Source of the DNA: Lingula anatina
Taxonomy: Eukaryota; Brachiopoda; Lingulata; Lingulida; Lingulidae
Reading direction: 5' to 3'
Assembly: GCF_001039355.2 (NCBI RefSeq)
Contig: NW_019775429.1
Location: 274,278-338,277 of the forward strand
DNA length: 64,000 nt
The notes beneath the pieces are model-generated. The model worked only from the letters and a program-made list of their open reading frames with translations. It searched no databases and was not told the DNA's origin. Position 1 is the stretch's first letter, and each line of letters opens with the position of its first letter. The translations under genes and the position numbers were made by a program. This document shows, piece after piece, positions 37,366 through 50,924 of the stretch.

Positions 37366-40300
37366 AAATAATCCACGGGTAAACGAGAGAAGTATTTCTC
37401 TATGAAATTCAATTGATTTTACTAAATTAAATGGATGAAATGATAATTTTAACAACTACAACTTTTTAAACCAGAGTAAAAAAATGCACGCTGTACATAA
37501 GATATTTAAAGTAATAAAAAGAATAACCAGTCGTTGACATTAAAAGAATACGGTTTTAGATTACGCTTGTTAATCACGAAATGACGACAGATAATATACT
37601 TTATAACTGCCAAGAAGAAACCATCGCCAATCAATGGTTAGATAGGAAATCTAAGACAAAGAACTAATGAAAAAGATTAGAACGTATCTAGCGACATATT
37701 CTATACACCCGTTCACTTTAGACGGCGCTTATGATATCGATTTCGATTCATTTCCTTCCAGAGATATTGAAAAAAATACTCGAAAAAAAGTACGTTGGCA
37801 TCGCTATCATTACTGGTTCAAATAAAGTGCACACACCCTCCATAAACAATGTTATATATACACGATATATACACGATATATCTGTATCGATCTTTAAAAA
37901 AACTTGAGTGCCTTCTATCAGCTGACAGGAGAGCCATGTTTATAAGAATCTTGTCAGCTCCAAATGTACGACCAATTAGTTCTTAAAATGTAACCAACAT
38001 TGCCGTGTATCTATCTTACCTTCTCAGGTCTGGTCTGACCACGCCTTGTTTATCAATGGTAAAAACGTGAAGTGAAGCACTGTTGATCAAATGTCTAGTG
38101 GACTGATTACGCCCCGCAGCAACGCTCTGCGCTTAATCCTGATCCCGACTGCGCGGGTGATACGTTTTACCTGGAATTAGAAATAGAAAAGCCGTGTCAC
38201 TGCTCTATGCCGAACTACTTATGAACGACACACGTTTTTCTTAGAGGGTAATCCCAGAGTTAAGAATTTGTGTAACTCTGTGAAAAAGATCCCTACGCTT
38301 AACAATTTCATGGTTTAATCAAACGCCACAGAAATCGTTTCAATTACGGCGTGAAATGAGCAATACAAGATAACGATGGCACGCACCGTCAGATCAGAAC
38401 AATTCTCAACACGACAGTCGAAGCTGACATTTCCGTGATTTCATGAAAACATCAGCATTCAAAATAAATTCCGATTTTCAGCATCTCGTATTGATTGCCT
38501 CGGCTCCTCGTGGCGCAATCCCTGAATATTCGCTGCATGAGATCCTCGTAATGGCCAAAGCGCAATCTCTCTCTCTCCCACACCCATTTATATATGTTTT
38601 CATATAACCGTATCTTTGGCGTGCCCTGCGAATACTCTCTCTTCACATCTCTTCACCAATTTACACCGTTCTCTGAGTGTTTTTCCTGGAAACTCTGGCG
38701 TGGTCTAGTGCAAAAATAAGACATACTTCGCTTATGTGTTAAGGACGCTGCGCTCGAAGTCAATACAACCCACCTCCTTACCCAGTACTCACGAAATACT
38801 AACTAACAAACAAGTCTCCGCCGGATCAGTGAAGATTCCACCCACTGCCAGGTTGTTGCAGTAATTAAAAAACCCGCTGACTAAAAATTCCTGTACTCAC
38901 CGTCTGATTATAAAGTTGACGAAAGCAAAAGATAAATAACAACATATTAACACTAAACCGCCCAATAAATTATGGTTTCTACATGTTTTTTTTTATTCGG
39001 AATTTGCTGAGGTGCGTGGACCTGCTGTTAGCAACAGTCATTGCTGAATTGTTGTTGCCCTCAGATGTAATACCATACAAAAATTAAAATCTTATTTGAA
39101 TTTCTTACAAAAATACTCCACCATATTATGGTTCAATTAACCACAGAGGTGACTTATTGTGTGTCTCTATGTGATAAGTTGACAAATGCTGATCTCAATC
39201 CCCTTTGATTACAACTATAAGAACCTGCACTGTGCGGCAGATAGTAGTAAAATGTTGCCCAAGTCATCCTTACCCGAGTCCAGCTTGGGGTTTCTTAACT
39301 GTGTTTGCAGTATCTGTCACGGTCTGTAAATGAGTTATGGTGATTTGGATATGGGCTATGGTCTGCTGTGGCCCATTTTATCTCATGTCTGCCCACCGAG
39401 TGTCCGCTTGGGAATCTTCCTGGAAAGAAGCACCAGTGCTTGAAAACAAACATATGTGGTGGCCGCCGTTACTTTTGTTAATATGCCCAAATGAGAGCGA
39501 TCAAGATAACGAACGCCGCTTTAACGAGGCGTCGAATTGGTACCCGGAATTCCAACGTTAAGTGGAAGATATTCTCTTTCTGGAATACAACCGAAGCAGG
39601 CAGGTTGTAGGGGTTAGTATTCAGTTAATACCAGTGATCGTTGGCTGACACCACCATCCATAACATGCTTGGACAACAGGCTTTTCCGTTGGGACCACGA
39701 AATCTACAGTCAGAATACTTATGTGGACGTTATTATGTTACTGAAAAGCCACGCAATTATTCAACCAATTAGTTGTCTTACAATAAATCTTCTTTGATTC
39801 ATCCCAGAAATATTCCGATGTTTGCCTCATGTTGACGACCTTTTTTCCCAGACAGATGTCTTCCATTTTGTCGTGTCAGTGACAAAATGTGCTGCGTGGT
39901 CTCTTGATAGTTTTTTTTTCTTATTTTAATAATTTTTCGTTCATGCCTTGCCTCCCACTGTGCGGATATTAATTATCATGTCTGTCAACTTCAGCTGCGC
40001 CTTTTCAGTTTTTACCATTATAATTTCTTTGCATGACCTAAACATGTTCATTTGTATGAATGGATCGACCATTCACTCAAATCGAAATTGAAAATTCAAA
40101 GGGAGATTTGTAAGTGTCCGGGGTCTATTCATGGCACCATAAGCTGCACAGAAACCGGATCACGCCAGGTCTTTTTACACTATAAGATGTCAAATCTCTG
40201 CTTGAATTTGATTTGGTTCGGTTCAGCGTTTTAAGACGGCTAAAATCAGATCGTAGATTACGCACAGTCTCCCATCGTGATTTAATTTACCAGTAGGAGC

Positions 40301-42199
40301 ATTTCACAAACTATTGCTCAAAAATAAGTCAATGCGACACACGGAGAGATGCTGGTGTAGCCACTGGGAGGAAAATCCGAGTCAAGAAAACAGGAATTAA
40401 CCTGTTGTTTGGATGATTCGGGATAAAAATCATCAATTACATAAGATGTACAAAGTATAATAATAATAATAATAATAATAACATGGCATAGCCTACTCAA
40501 AAAATAAAATAAAATAATAATAATAATAATTACAACAATGATATTTTATTTTTTGTACTTTCGGTTGGGCTTTAATTCCAGCCTTAAACAACAATGTCTC
40601 ATTTTGGTTTCATTAATATTCTACTGAAAGACGGGCCAAATACAAGAGTAACGAAATATTTTTCCGCAACCAGCCTTGATTCTACACGTAACGGGGCATG
40701 CTTTCACAGTTTTGAGTTTCCTCTTAATTCACCATTAAAACTGTGGCCATGTGCTCACAAAACATGGTGTTCTTGAAAAAATACAAAATTCGTAATTATT
40801 AGAAGCCTTACAATATTTTAAACATTAAAAGTGTGTTAGCAAGCTACAGGTAACACCTAAATCTAGTTACGATGCTGCAATAATTAGCATAGGTATCCAT
40901 GAAATAGACGTTAAGCGCTAGCTGAAAGACTTAAAGGTGCAACTTCAATCACACACTTGTCACTAATGTACGGATGGTATGAGCTACGGCGTAGACGTCC
41001 TCCGGGATCTTTACAATTAAAATCACATTTAAACCGTTAGTTAAGCGAAAGCAGGACTTTTGACTTCTACGGAAAAGTTAAATCGTAAGTCACTTAAAAA
41101 GCTTTTAACCTCAACTAAGGTCGTCATTAGTCTGACTCGAGTGCTAAAAAAACAATTGGTTTCTATTGATTTATTTATTAGGATAAAAATGTTTTAGTTT
41201 GGCTTCAATAAAATCGAAGTCAGGCAGATTTCAGAGGGTGTCCAGGGATCAATTTTATTTTAACAAAATTATAAATTGGTCTGAGACTGAGTATTAGAAA
41301 TTGCGTAGTAGGATTAAATCGGGTTAGAATACTTCTTAAATATGGTGTTAAGCGGATTAGAAGTCTCAGATCACATCCTCTTACCATCGATTTCAGCCGG
41401 GAAATCTCACATTTCCCGGAAAGTGAAATCTGATCGGATCTTACCGCGGTGTGAATATAACGGGCTCCCAATTTCCAGGACAGAGTTTAAGGAGTTTAAG
41501 GGTATCCATCTGAATGAGAGAAGCAGCAAGAAAGTTTTTTTAAAATTTTTATACCCTTGCTAAAAATGGTGGAATGTACCAACAAAACAATGAATGTGTG
41601 ATTTCAAATGTTCAGATTAAGACATCATGTAATATTGAAACAGCTCAATGTGTTTTGTTATGTTTGTCAGTATATTTGCGCAGTATATTTGGGTATTTGG
41701 TCAGTATATTTAGGTTCTTTCTGTTGATCAATTATAAATTTGCTAAATTATCGACAGTTTATTAGGAAAAGCAAACGTCATGGTCAAGTGGGTAACGTAT
41801 ATATAGGAGAGTAAAGTACTAGACACATTGGACGTTCTGTTACAGCCAATGTTATGAGTATTAAAGAGTTTCATCAAAGAGCTATTATGTTTAATGGGAT
41901 CCAATTACATACCCACAGAAAGAACAGAAACGAGTTCTACCTAGTACCATACATTGCCGAAAATTGCTGTCACTTGAATAATGTCCGAATCTTTGAGAAT
42001 GAGCGCTGTTGGTCTTTCACAGAAAAACATCTGGATGCACACCAAATTGATACATAAGAAGCGATCGGGTCAATGTATATCTAATTATTGGTCAGTTTCT
42101 TACACGAAAAACCACTTGCCGGTAAACCAACCAATTGAGCAGCAGAAAAATGGCTTTAAAGCTGCGATTTCCTCAAATTTTGACTTTCTTATTCTTCCA

Positions 42200-42360
42200 C
42201 CAGATCGTAAAGCACAGAAAGTAAGCAGAATAAATATATGTGCAAATAAAATCATTTTTCAGTAAACGGTGTAACTTACCAACTATTTGAAACTATATTT
42301 TGGCATTTGATTGGGTTTAGCAGCAATTATTTGGCATAAGCACTCACTTTATATGCATCT
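42200..42360. repeat. diverged dispersed repeat, copy 2
   Basis: Partner of 26320-26490, same orientation and similar spacing of matching blocks. Family unknown. Confidence 0.45.
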
Positions 42361-43281
42361 TTAACATTAAGTTGGGAGATTTGCTAATCATTGTGCAACA
42401 TATAGTAAAAAGACAATGAAAACAAGACTCCAATGAGACTCTCGTTTTGTATCTGGTAGCACATGTTGAATCTCTTTGTCTGCATGTCGAGACGCCTATA
42501 GATGTATTGTTTCCTTTGACTTTTGACATTTCGCTTTATTCCATTTTTCCGACAATAGCAATCGGTAGGTAGATATTTATGACATTTATATTTAGTTTAT
42601 AATTCAAAGATTTGACAATAGATATGATGTTTATTGTCAAAGTGAGTGCTTCCAATGGAATTCAAAACACAGTGAATGAAAGCCATGAAGAAACCAGTTT
42701 TTTTTCGTTTCATTCTGCCACTGAGGCACTAGTCGGAGTCAGGTACCAGACCAAAGAGATAAAAAATACCCACCATGTCTCTAGATAGTCTACCAAATAA
42801 GAAACATGCATGTTGAGGGATGCAAAAAATGATGAAGAAAGGCATGCAGTTATACGGTGTTTTCTGTGAATATTCTAACAAAATATTCTTGTTTGTCTTT
42901 TATAACTAATTAAAAAGAATCATATGGACAAAACTCCAGCCATTCGCTATGAAGCAATGCTCCAAACACCCGTTTGAATGTTTGCGGATGTTTCTGGCAT
43001 GGAAATGACTTTGACCCCTTCCCCCAAGAAAGGTAAACAATTTCACCCTTTCCCTACAAAAAAAGATAAATAAATGAATAAATAAATAAATAAATAAATA
43101 AATCCACCCCCTTCCCACAAGAAAGGTGAGCCTATCGCCCCTTCCGCTCCAGACAAGTAAATAAATTCACCCTGTCGCTCTAAAATCTACCATTTCCACC
43201 CAGTTGCCATCCTCAGCTGTGCTCTGCCAGCGATCAGATATGTCCTGAACTCCCTCCACTAGCTTGCACACACTTGTGGCA

Positions 43282-43561
43282 CTTAGGTCGCATTTAGAAC
43301 AGTTTGAACGATTTCAAAATAAGTTGATCCGCGGATTAAGAGATCCGCAGATCAAATATGGCCGACCCACTTAAAAGCAGCGCTAACTAATTCCCTGATG
43401 ACCTCGGAGCCGATTAAAATTAGCTTTAATTGCTAGGGATGGCACATAGGTAGGCGAGGAGACCATTAAGGGATTACGCAGCCTCGCCCCTAAGTGGGTC
43501 CGCCATATTTCATCCGTGGATCAGTTAGTCCGAGGAAAAAACTGTGCTGAATGCGGCCTCA
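43282..43561. mobile_element. MITE with AGGYCGCATTYAGMACAGTT ends (GGATCAGTTAGT family)
   Basis: Left end AGGTCGCATTTAGAACAGTT; complement of the right end AGGCCGCATTCAGCACAGTT. Further in, both arms hold GATCCGCGGAT/GATCCACGGAT and AAATATGGCCGACCCACTTA/AAATATGGCGGACCCACTTA, so the inverted repeat spans about 100 bases per side. About 280 bases, no open frame. Confidence 0.8.
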
Positions 43562-44041
43562 GACCGCAGAACTGCACTCAACCTTGATGTTCCTCATAAC
43601 CCCACAGGAGGCCGGTAGCATGCCGCCAAACCTATTTAACACTAGTAGATCGTGCACCCCACCGGTCATATACCTTACACCTCCAGTAGTATGCTGAACT
43701 GATGATAATATCCCCAGTGGACAGCATCATGCCCCAGGGTTCTGAACAGACGAACTATGTGGCATTCAAATGGTTTATTAACTCTTGTATGGAGACAAGT
43801 GCCACAGCAACAGAGACAACAACGACAACTACACCCTACGAGATTATGAAAATATTATCAAACATTTCAGATTTGACAGCAAGGCTGTGTAAGCAATTAC
43901 TGAGAAGAGAAGAAAAAATACGGGGATTATTGATCTCTCTCGGTTGTGAGTCTGTCGATAAAGTAGTTAAAAATGCGTTCCCATTAGCGCCCAGTGTAGA
44001 TTTCATTAAAGACCCGAGGCGGGTGGTGTGCAGTGAGTGCT

Positions 44042-44078
<37 letters not shown>
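44042..44078 (+). repeat. 37-base pure G homopolymer
   Basis: Thirty-seven consecutive G, with a second run at 44169-44182. The overlapping 145-codon and 129-codon frames owe their glycine and proline tracts to this run and are not believable genes. Confidence 0.95.
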
Positions 44079-44079
<1 letters not shown>

Positions 44080-44209
44080 GGAAGAGAACAAATTACCCCC
44101 TTCAGAATGCTGAGAATCACTTTGTTATTGTTCTGTTGACATAGAAGTAGGAGACCCGGGAGGGAGGAGGGGGGGGGGGGGGTTGGTGCCTCGCTCTTTT
44201 CAGCCACGT

Positions 44210-44390
44210 TTTTGACCACATTCACAACAAAAGTCGATCCATGGACTTACAGGTCTGCAGATCAAATATGGCCGACCGTCTTATTCCCGCCGGAATCTGT
44301 TCAGTGTTTATTAGGGGATTCTGCGGCAGGCTTTCAAGTGGATAAGACAGATCTGATCCGCGGATCTGTTAGTCTACACTACATGCTCGT
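44210..44390. mobile_element. related MITE fragment (GGATCAGTTAGT family)
   Basis: Contains AGATCAAATATGGCCGACCG and, 100 bases later, GATCCGCGGATCTGTTAGTC in the arrangement of 43282-43561. Outer ends are diverged (GACCACATTCACAAC). Lies beside the G-runs at 44042-44078 and 44169-44182. Confidence 0.65.
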
Positions 44391-47252
44391 AACTGGAGTT
44401 TTTGAATTACTGCACATACTTTCTCAGAGTTCAATATTTCACATTTATTGTCATCGCTTTTTGCAATATTCGTAATTGAGGACTTCAGTATCAGGCGTAG
44501 AGAAGTCTAGACTGGTTCTATAATTACTTTTGTGTGTAAGATATTAGTTTGAAGGAACAGATTGTTAATCATTTGACCATAACATCCCACTTCCGGAGAT
44601 GTCCCCTTAAGCTGACGTGTTCAATCATTCCAAAGAGTTATCTAGACGCGTACAGACCTTTTAAATTTTGATTGTTTTCGAAGAAATTTATTGCATTCTC
44701 TCTCTCGTCTAGACAAGTCTATGTGTGTTAACACGAATAACAATGTTTACTTACACTTTGTGCAGATTGATTGTCTTAGATTCAGTTAACTTGTAGACTC
44801 AGTGTATATAGCTCTTATGGTGGTTATCAGTAGCAAGCCTCCAACTATTTGGACTCAAAGAAATTCTCATCCTTTAACATAAAAAGCATTTGAAACTGGA
44901 TGTCTCTCACACAGCTATTAAGTCAATGTCTCCAAAACCATACACGTCAGTATTAAGTCAATGTCTCCAAAACGGCAATGATTTTATCAAATAATTTCGT
45001 CATAAATCAAAGCATTGTGCCATTCCGCATTAGATAATAATATACCAAGTTTATAACAATTCTCCGGTTTTATTGGATGTAATTTTTCATTTTTTGACGT
45101 ATGTTGCTACCAGCCAGTTGGGTGGGTTAAAGGAACACGTGCAGGAACCGGATTTCTGCCTTATAGGCTTAAGTAAGAATGGCGTTTACATGGATATTTT
45201 CCACTTATTTCGAAGGCTTTTTATGGTTCCCGAGAGATTGACTTCGTTTGTTTTTTGTTTTGTTCTTCATTTTGGATCTTATCTGTGTCTTGCTAGAAAC
45301 AAGCTCCAATTATTCCTATACACTGAACGTTACAGGGCAATAACCCTCCCTCTGTACGTATCTTTAGCATGTTTACATGATTATTGGCGTGGCCGCCAAA
45401 GCGTATCTTTAGAATCCTCGAGATAAGATCACTGTCTATAGAACAATAACGCACCTGCCATCTGGAAGGCTGAGAATCTTGTTATTTGTATCTTTAACAC
45501 AATTATTAGGCAGTATTGCCAACGTTTAGCACGCGTACTGCATACACTTACCAAGATAAAAATAAATGCGTATAGAAAATAAACGAAACTCAAGATTCTC
45601 GTTGCATCCTGCTGCAAAATATTAAAAAAAAAAACAAATGTTCTTGTAATGTCTGAATCATCTATAGTTGTTATAAATACAGCAACAAGACGAAAAAATG
45701 TCACAAGCCGCTGTCATTCGTAATGGTCGGCCGGCAAAAGGGAAAACTTAATCTTTCGTTGATAAGTACAGTTCCAAGTGTTGTATGCTTTATGGAACAG
45801 GTTTTTCTTCGTAATAGATTAATTTTGAGCATTGCCTAACTTAAATCTTCTTACAGATTGAACACATATGAATCCCGATCTCTAAGTGTACACGTAATGA
45901 AAAAATCTAATGGTTTGTTTTACGTGAAGTAAATTAAAATAGGCGCGTGTTTCATGAACCATCTTTACCTATTTGCCTGATTATCATGCTTTTTAATCAC
46001 CTCCACACATTATATTTTTATCGATTGCCTTTAACATTTTGAACACAGTAACGTGGATACCTCAGTACCTCGTCTTTCTCCTGACAACATTTCACACGAA
46101 ATTAATCTTCTCCAGTTAAGAGATAATGAGAAGAAAAGCTTATCAATCACGCACATGTATAATGTTTATACTGTTGTATTAATATTTTAATATTAAAATA
46201 TTAACTGTTTTTCTTTCTCTGTTATTTGTCGGGCCCTAGCGTTATGGCAACCTCGATATGCAACATTTAGTGGTTACGGCAGATCTTCCGGTGAATTATG
46301 ACTCCAGTTCTTGTTTCGATTTAGGTCGTTAACTTTTCAAGTAAAATTTATTGCGAAATCCACGGTGCATTTTTCCATGTTATCAGTCCTAGCTTTTCCC
46401 ATGTTGATGGTTTCATATGGTTTGGAAGGATATTTTATGCCCTCAATCTTCACTTTACAAGTTCGTTACCAAAGGAGAGTTCCTTTGGTTTCTATGATTC
46501 CACGATGCGCGGAAGGCATGGATATCCGTCGTTATTCGCCTGACGTCATACGAGATAAGAAAACATGCGAGAGTCCGGGAAATTGGGGATGGAAGGGGAT
46601 TTCGTTATGTCTTGCAATAGACCGTCATTAGATAGAACTATAAAGAAAAAAAAACAGAAAGATACCCGCCAAAAAACTGTCAGCCTTTATTCGTAATCAG
46701 ACCGTACTCGTATGTGAGTCTCTAATTATTTTTTCTTTTATCTCACTCTCATCCAAATCCTACGAAATCTGAGAAGGACACCATAACCTTCATGCCCTGC
46801 TTGAAGTCCAGTGCAGCGTGTCTTACTTTATTACTTTGTTAAACACTAGGTATTTCGTCTTCTTACTGATATCACAAGTGATCATAAAAATGCAAGGACC
46901 TTCCTTAGCCAAGGGAATGTTATTCATTGGTTAATAGGACACATAGGAATGATCGGATGTCACTAAAGACACACTGGCTCCCGGTTTCTACCTACATTTG
47001 ATAATATGTGCATGATTTATGACAGTGTGGCGAAAATACCCGGTTGTTGTTTCCTGCTTGATCTTTAAGCAGTTTCCTGATTTCTAGGACACCTGCAATT
47101 AGGAGATAACAGATTAGCGTTGACATAGAAGCAGGCAAGAACGCCGCAGTGACGTCAGCACGCTATAGCTTGGCTTTCTATTTGTTTTTTTTACTTCGGT
47201 ATAAGTGTAACTAGCTGACAAGATGTCAAGGTATTGCGTCAAGTTTTTTCAG

Positions 47253-47320
47253 TCACGTGAATCACGTGAGCGGGAAATATAAATCCCGCGCGCCATACTA
47301 TTCTTCGTCATTCTTCGTTA
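47253..47320 (+). promoter_or_regulatory. possible core promoter or LTR promoter with paired CACGTG
   Basis: Two CACGTG E-boxes (47254-47259 and 47263-47268) lie 9 bases apart, followed by a TATAAAT (47278-47284) and a GC-rich CCCGCGCGCC, with a repeated ATTCTTCGT about 25-40 bases downstream. Nothing coding follows. The stretch 47207-47462 starts TGTAAC and ends CCACA with AATAAA at 47399, so it could be a solo LTR. Both readings are inference. Confidence 0.3.
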
Positions 47321-47341
47321 TTCTTGAGACAGTAGTCGTTC

Positions 47342-47384
47342 GTCTGATCAGGGAATTATATCCGATATAATTCCCTGGTCTGAT
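47342..47384. repeat. 29-bp palindrome flanked by 7-bp direct repeats
   Basis: GTCTGAT (47342-47348), then arms CAGGGAATTATATC (47349-47362) and GATATAATTCCCTG (47364-47377) around one C, then GTCTGAT again (47378-47384). The arrangement looks like a miniature insertion with a target-site duplication; CAGGG ends recall hAT-type termini, though hAT duplications are normally 8 bp. Confidence 0.7.
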
Positions 47385-47527
47385 GTATAAGGAAATTAAA
47401 ATAAAGGATCTTCTGCTTATTTACGGTAAAGTCGATTTGTTGTTTTATACTCGGCCACATGAGAGTGGGTAGAAAGACAGACAAAAACCTGGGCGAAGAG
47501 AAGAAAAAGAGATAAGACGAAAGTTTA

Positions 47528-47656
47528 GATAAATATAAAATAAGAAGTAATATCCAAACATTTAGACTTAGGAAGTTAGGAAATAGAGATAAGAGGAAAG
47601 AATAGATAAATATAAAATAAGAAATAGTATCCAAATATTTAGACTTAGAAATTAGT
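47528..47656. repeat. two tandem copies, 77-base period
   Basis: GATAAATATAAAATAAGAAR followed by TAATATCCAAACATTTAGAC starts at 47528 and again at 47605 with few changes. AT-rich, non-coding. Confidence 0.8.
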
Positions 47657-49073
47657 CATCTTTGAGATACGGTAATATTCATGACCCCACAAGGCCATGC
47701 CTGAAGGCAGCAATACTCTCAGCCATGTATTATGTCTTGTCACAGACAAACACAGACAGACGCTCTGGCGGACTTTACATTACCGGTGACCGGCAGCACC
47801 GTCATCCGCGCTGGTGAGCCAAAGTGACATCAAAGCACACCACTTGTACCTAACTAGTTGTTATGATGTATCAACCTCTGTCCCCAGCACTCCGGACCAG
47901 TATGATGCTTAGATGACAAAGTAATAACTAAGTGATACATCAAACATTAAATGTCAGTTGTTAAATGGTTTGTAGCGTTTGATATGGTAAACTCTGGTAC
48001 AGGACAGCTACCATCAAAGATCAGCGTCAGGTGGACTGCTCAGTTAGTTGATGTACAAAGGACATTTGTTTTACAGGTCGTGTTTTTAATGGTACCTTAA
48101 AGATTAAAGGACAGCGCTGTTTAATCATTATCGAACAGCTTCCAATGCTTTACGATGACGATAAAGCCGGATATTGTACTTTGTTAAAGGTACTTCAGGT
48201 ACATTATCTTCAGGTGATTAACGGTGCTTCAGTTACATCGGCGCTAATCAATAAAGCTCTCTGCGTGGGGTGCTTTGTACTGCAGCTAAACATCAAAACA
48301 ACACATGAGTACCCGGTATGTAGCATGCATCATGCTTTATCAATTAAATGTTTATAATGTTTATTAGCAACAAACGAACAAACAAAAAACAAAGAGACAG
48401 ACAAACAAATAAATAAATATATGGGTGTTGTTCAATACACTGAAAGGCACCAGATAGAGAATTAGTATCCTTATGCTCCGAATGTTTTCTATTTATAGTT
48501 ACAGGCATCGGTGTTATTGGATACCACATGAGATCACGATGATTCTTGAGAATTTATTGTAGTCAAAAGCTAGTCCATGAAGAACCGCGCAATTTGGACA
48601 TCTTTGAAGTTTCTGGCAACAAGCCAAATCCGCCGATTGGTACAAATTGCATCTTTCTGTTGACTTTTCCCAAGAGGAGGAAAGAATGCTACGTAATTTA
48701 TGAATCGAGATTAACGCGCATTTTACCCCTGTATCTGAACAAAAAACAATTGGAATTTTTACATCTTACGTGTAAAGATATGAATATGGTCAACTGGAAT
48801 ACCCGTGTCAAAAAGAAACAATGGTTTGAAAATGATCATAGAAGATAATTCAAATATTTGAAAAATTGTCACATCGTCGTGGAGTTTTATTTCACAAGGT
48901 CAAAACAGTGAAAACATAGGTGGTTTAAATGCCTTTTAGTCAATTACAAAATACAATTGTCTTCACACACTATTGTAATTGATGCAGATAGTTAAGCCAA
49001 TATATCAAGATATGTGTGTCGTTGCTGACCCTCGGATTCAGTCTTGGTGCTGTTTTCCCTGACAATTGGTTCC

Positions 49074-49230
49074 AGTGTGACAGGAATGGTAGTCCGCTGA
49101 GAACCGTGCCCCATGATTTAGACCAGGTGAAATTTCTCCTTTATACTAACCCCAACTAACGCTAACCTGTACTATTCATATTGGACCCAGGACTTTGAAC
49201 CATTTCTAGGACTACTAATTTGTATCACAT
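49074..49230. mobile_element. degenerate relative of the 24592-24763 MITE
   Basis: Left end AGTGTGACAGGAATGGTAGT then CCGCTGAGAAC. The right end, complemented, contains ATGTGATACAAATTAGTAGT then CCTAGAAATGG, so the right arm has drifted. The internal ACTAACCCCAACTAACGCTA matches the other copy. Confidence 0.6.
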
Positions 49231-50002
49231 ATGTGTAAATATATTAATATATCTGGTAAGAAGGGTTGATTCATAAAACTAGACAGCGAAGCAGTAAATT
49301 ATACAGACACTCAACAGATATTAGCTTTCACCAATCATGCTAATTCACGGACTCAACCGGCTTTTACCGTACAAAGCCTTCTAGCAAATTTGACAATGAT
49401 TTGGCACTTATAGGCAAACGTCGCAAAAATGCAGGTAAACAAACCAGTTAGGTCACTTAGTAAATTTCAAGTAAAAAGGCGGTCTGACAATTAAGTTGGA
49501 CTGCAACGGTAACAGCACGTACAGATAAGATAATACACAGTGATCAGAATAAATACAGACGCTTACAGTTTTACAGAACCAAAGACAACTGCTCCTTCTT
49601 TATCATAGAGGATATTTTCAAGACGGATTTTCTGATAGTTCTCCACCCATACTTCGTTTCTTGAACTCAAAAATGCTTAGTGGGATAAATAAAATCGGAT
49701 TAATTAACTTGCCTGGAAGAAACCTAAACACATACCTCATTGACGCCGGGCAATTTATCAGTCCTCCCTCTGCTCTGGCACTAACCTGAAGCAGCAGGCC
49801 ACGTGAAACACAATCAATAAAGCCGTCATATTCTCTTAACTGGTTAATTTCTTTGAATGAACGCAGCAGACCCAATATTCCCAAGTGCTAATTTCTCCAA
49901 TGTGATTGACAGTTCCGGGAAAATGTACGTACATTGTAGTTTAAGACGGCACGCTGGTTAAGATGGCCCAAATTCTCGCCTATCATTTTTTCAGTATATA
50001 CC

Positions 50003-50093
<91 letters not shown>

Positions 50094-50924
50094 AAAACCA
50101 ATTAAAATATTCAGAATACATTACAAGGGTATTTATATCGTAACAGAAAAAGTATCAATGAATTCAACACCGCTTGTATTCAATTCAGAATAAGGAGCTT
50201 GCCTGTATGGAACACGTGGTGAGGAGGAGACGCCGCACGTGACTTAAGCAGCGGATTTATCCCCGGCTAAACCTTGCCACGAGTATTACAGAAAAATAAT
50301 TTGACAACTAACTCGAAAACATGTAAGACTCGGTTCAAGTTGACATGTCCACTTCAACTAGCGCCGAGAACACAACAGGAACCATCTAAACTTAGACACA
50401 CCGGCTTAAACTAGCAGAAATCACAATCATTTCCTTATTCTGCAAAGTACCCCTTATTGCGTGGACTAGAGTCGATAATATACCTTTATTACGCAGATAA
50501 TACCTGTAAATGATAAAGAAGCGGTCAGCCGAAAGCAAATATAGCCTGGCTAATAACCGACTCTTATGAAAGCGGTAGTCGTTAAATACATAAAAATTGG
50601 TTTCCTGTAGGGTCGTCGTGTCTGGGTCGTCCAAGGTGCTGCAAAGTTGTTGAATGTTGTTTTCTATATGTTTAATTTTATTATAAAAAGTTTGATAAAT
50701 TAGATATGGCCTATCACTTCAGATATTGGGCCAGTTTCGATGAAGAACTCAAGAACGACAAACTTGGTCTGGTTTAATGTCTCGTGCCCTCACACAGAAA
50801 CAACATTTCATGTAAATGAACTGACATACTATCAAAATATCTTGTGTGAAAGTCTGTCAAAAAGTGGAAAGTGAAAAGTGGACTAAAGCGTTTGTACTTA
50901 CAGACAAACCTTACTCCCTGCGTT

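Larger units (their letters stand above)
29599..43281. other. long intergenic stretch, no gene recognised
   Basis: No exon series or conserved protein motif is visible on either strand. Contents: a duplicated 243-base segment about an n (31968-32464), a G-rich repeat at about 33235-33445, an AT-rich block at 34830-35040, a mixed CA microsatellite at 37238-37361, TAA runs at 40459-40530 and a diverged repeat at 42200-42360. It could be regulatory or intronic DNA of a gene whose exons lie elsewhere, but nothing here shows that. Confidence 0.5.

Noticed and set aside
41854-42265. Overlapping 67- and 94-codon frames
   Set aside because: They lie in or next to a diverged repeat shared with 26320-26490; the related copy does not keep the frames.
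43702-44225. Glycine-run and proline-run proteins
   Set aside because: The runs come from a 37-base G homopolymer; codon use elsewhere in these frames is not gene-like.
48546-48848. 100-codon plus-strand frame as a gene
   Set aside because: Has an ordinary composition but no motif, no splice partners and no homologue I recognise.
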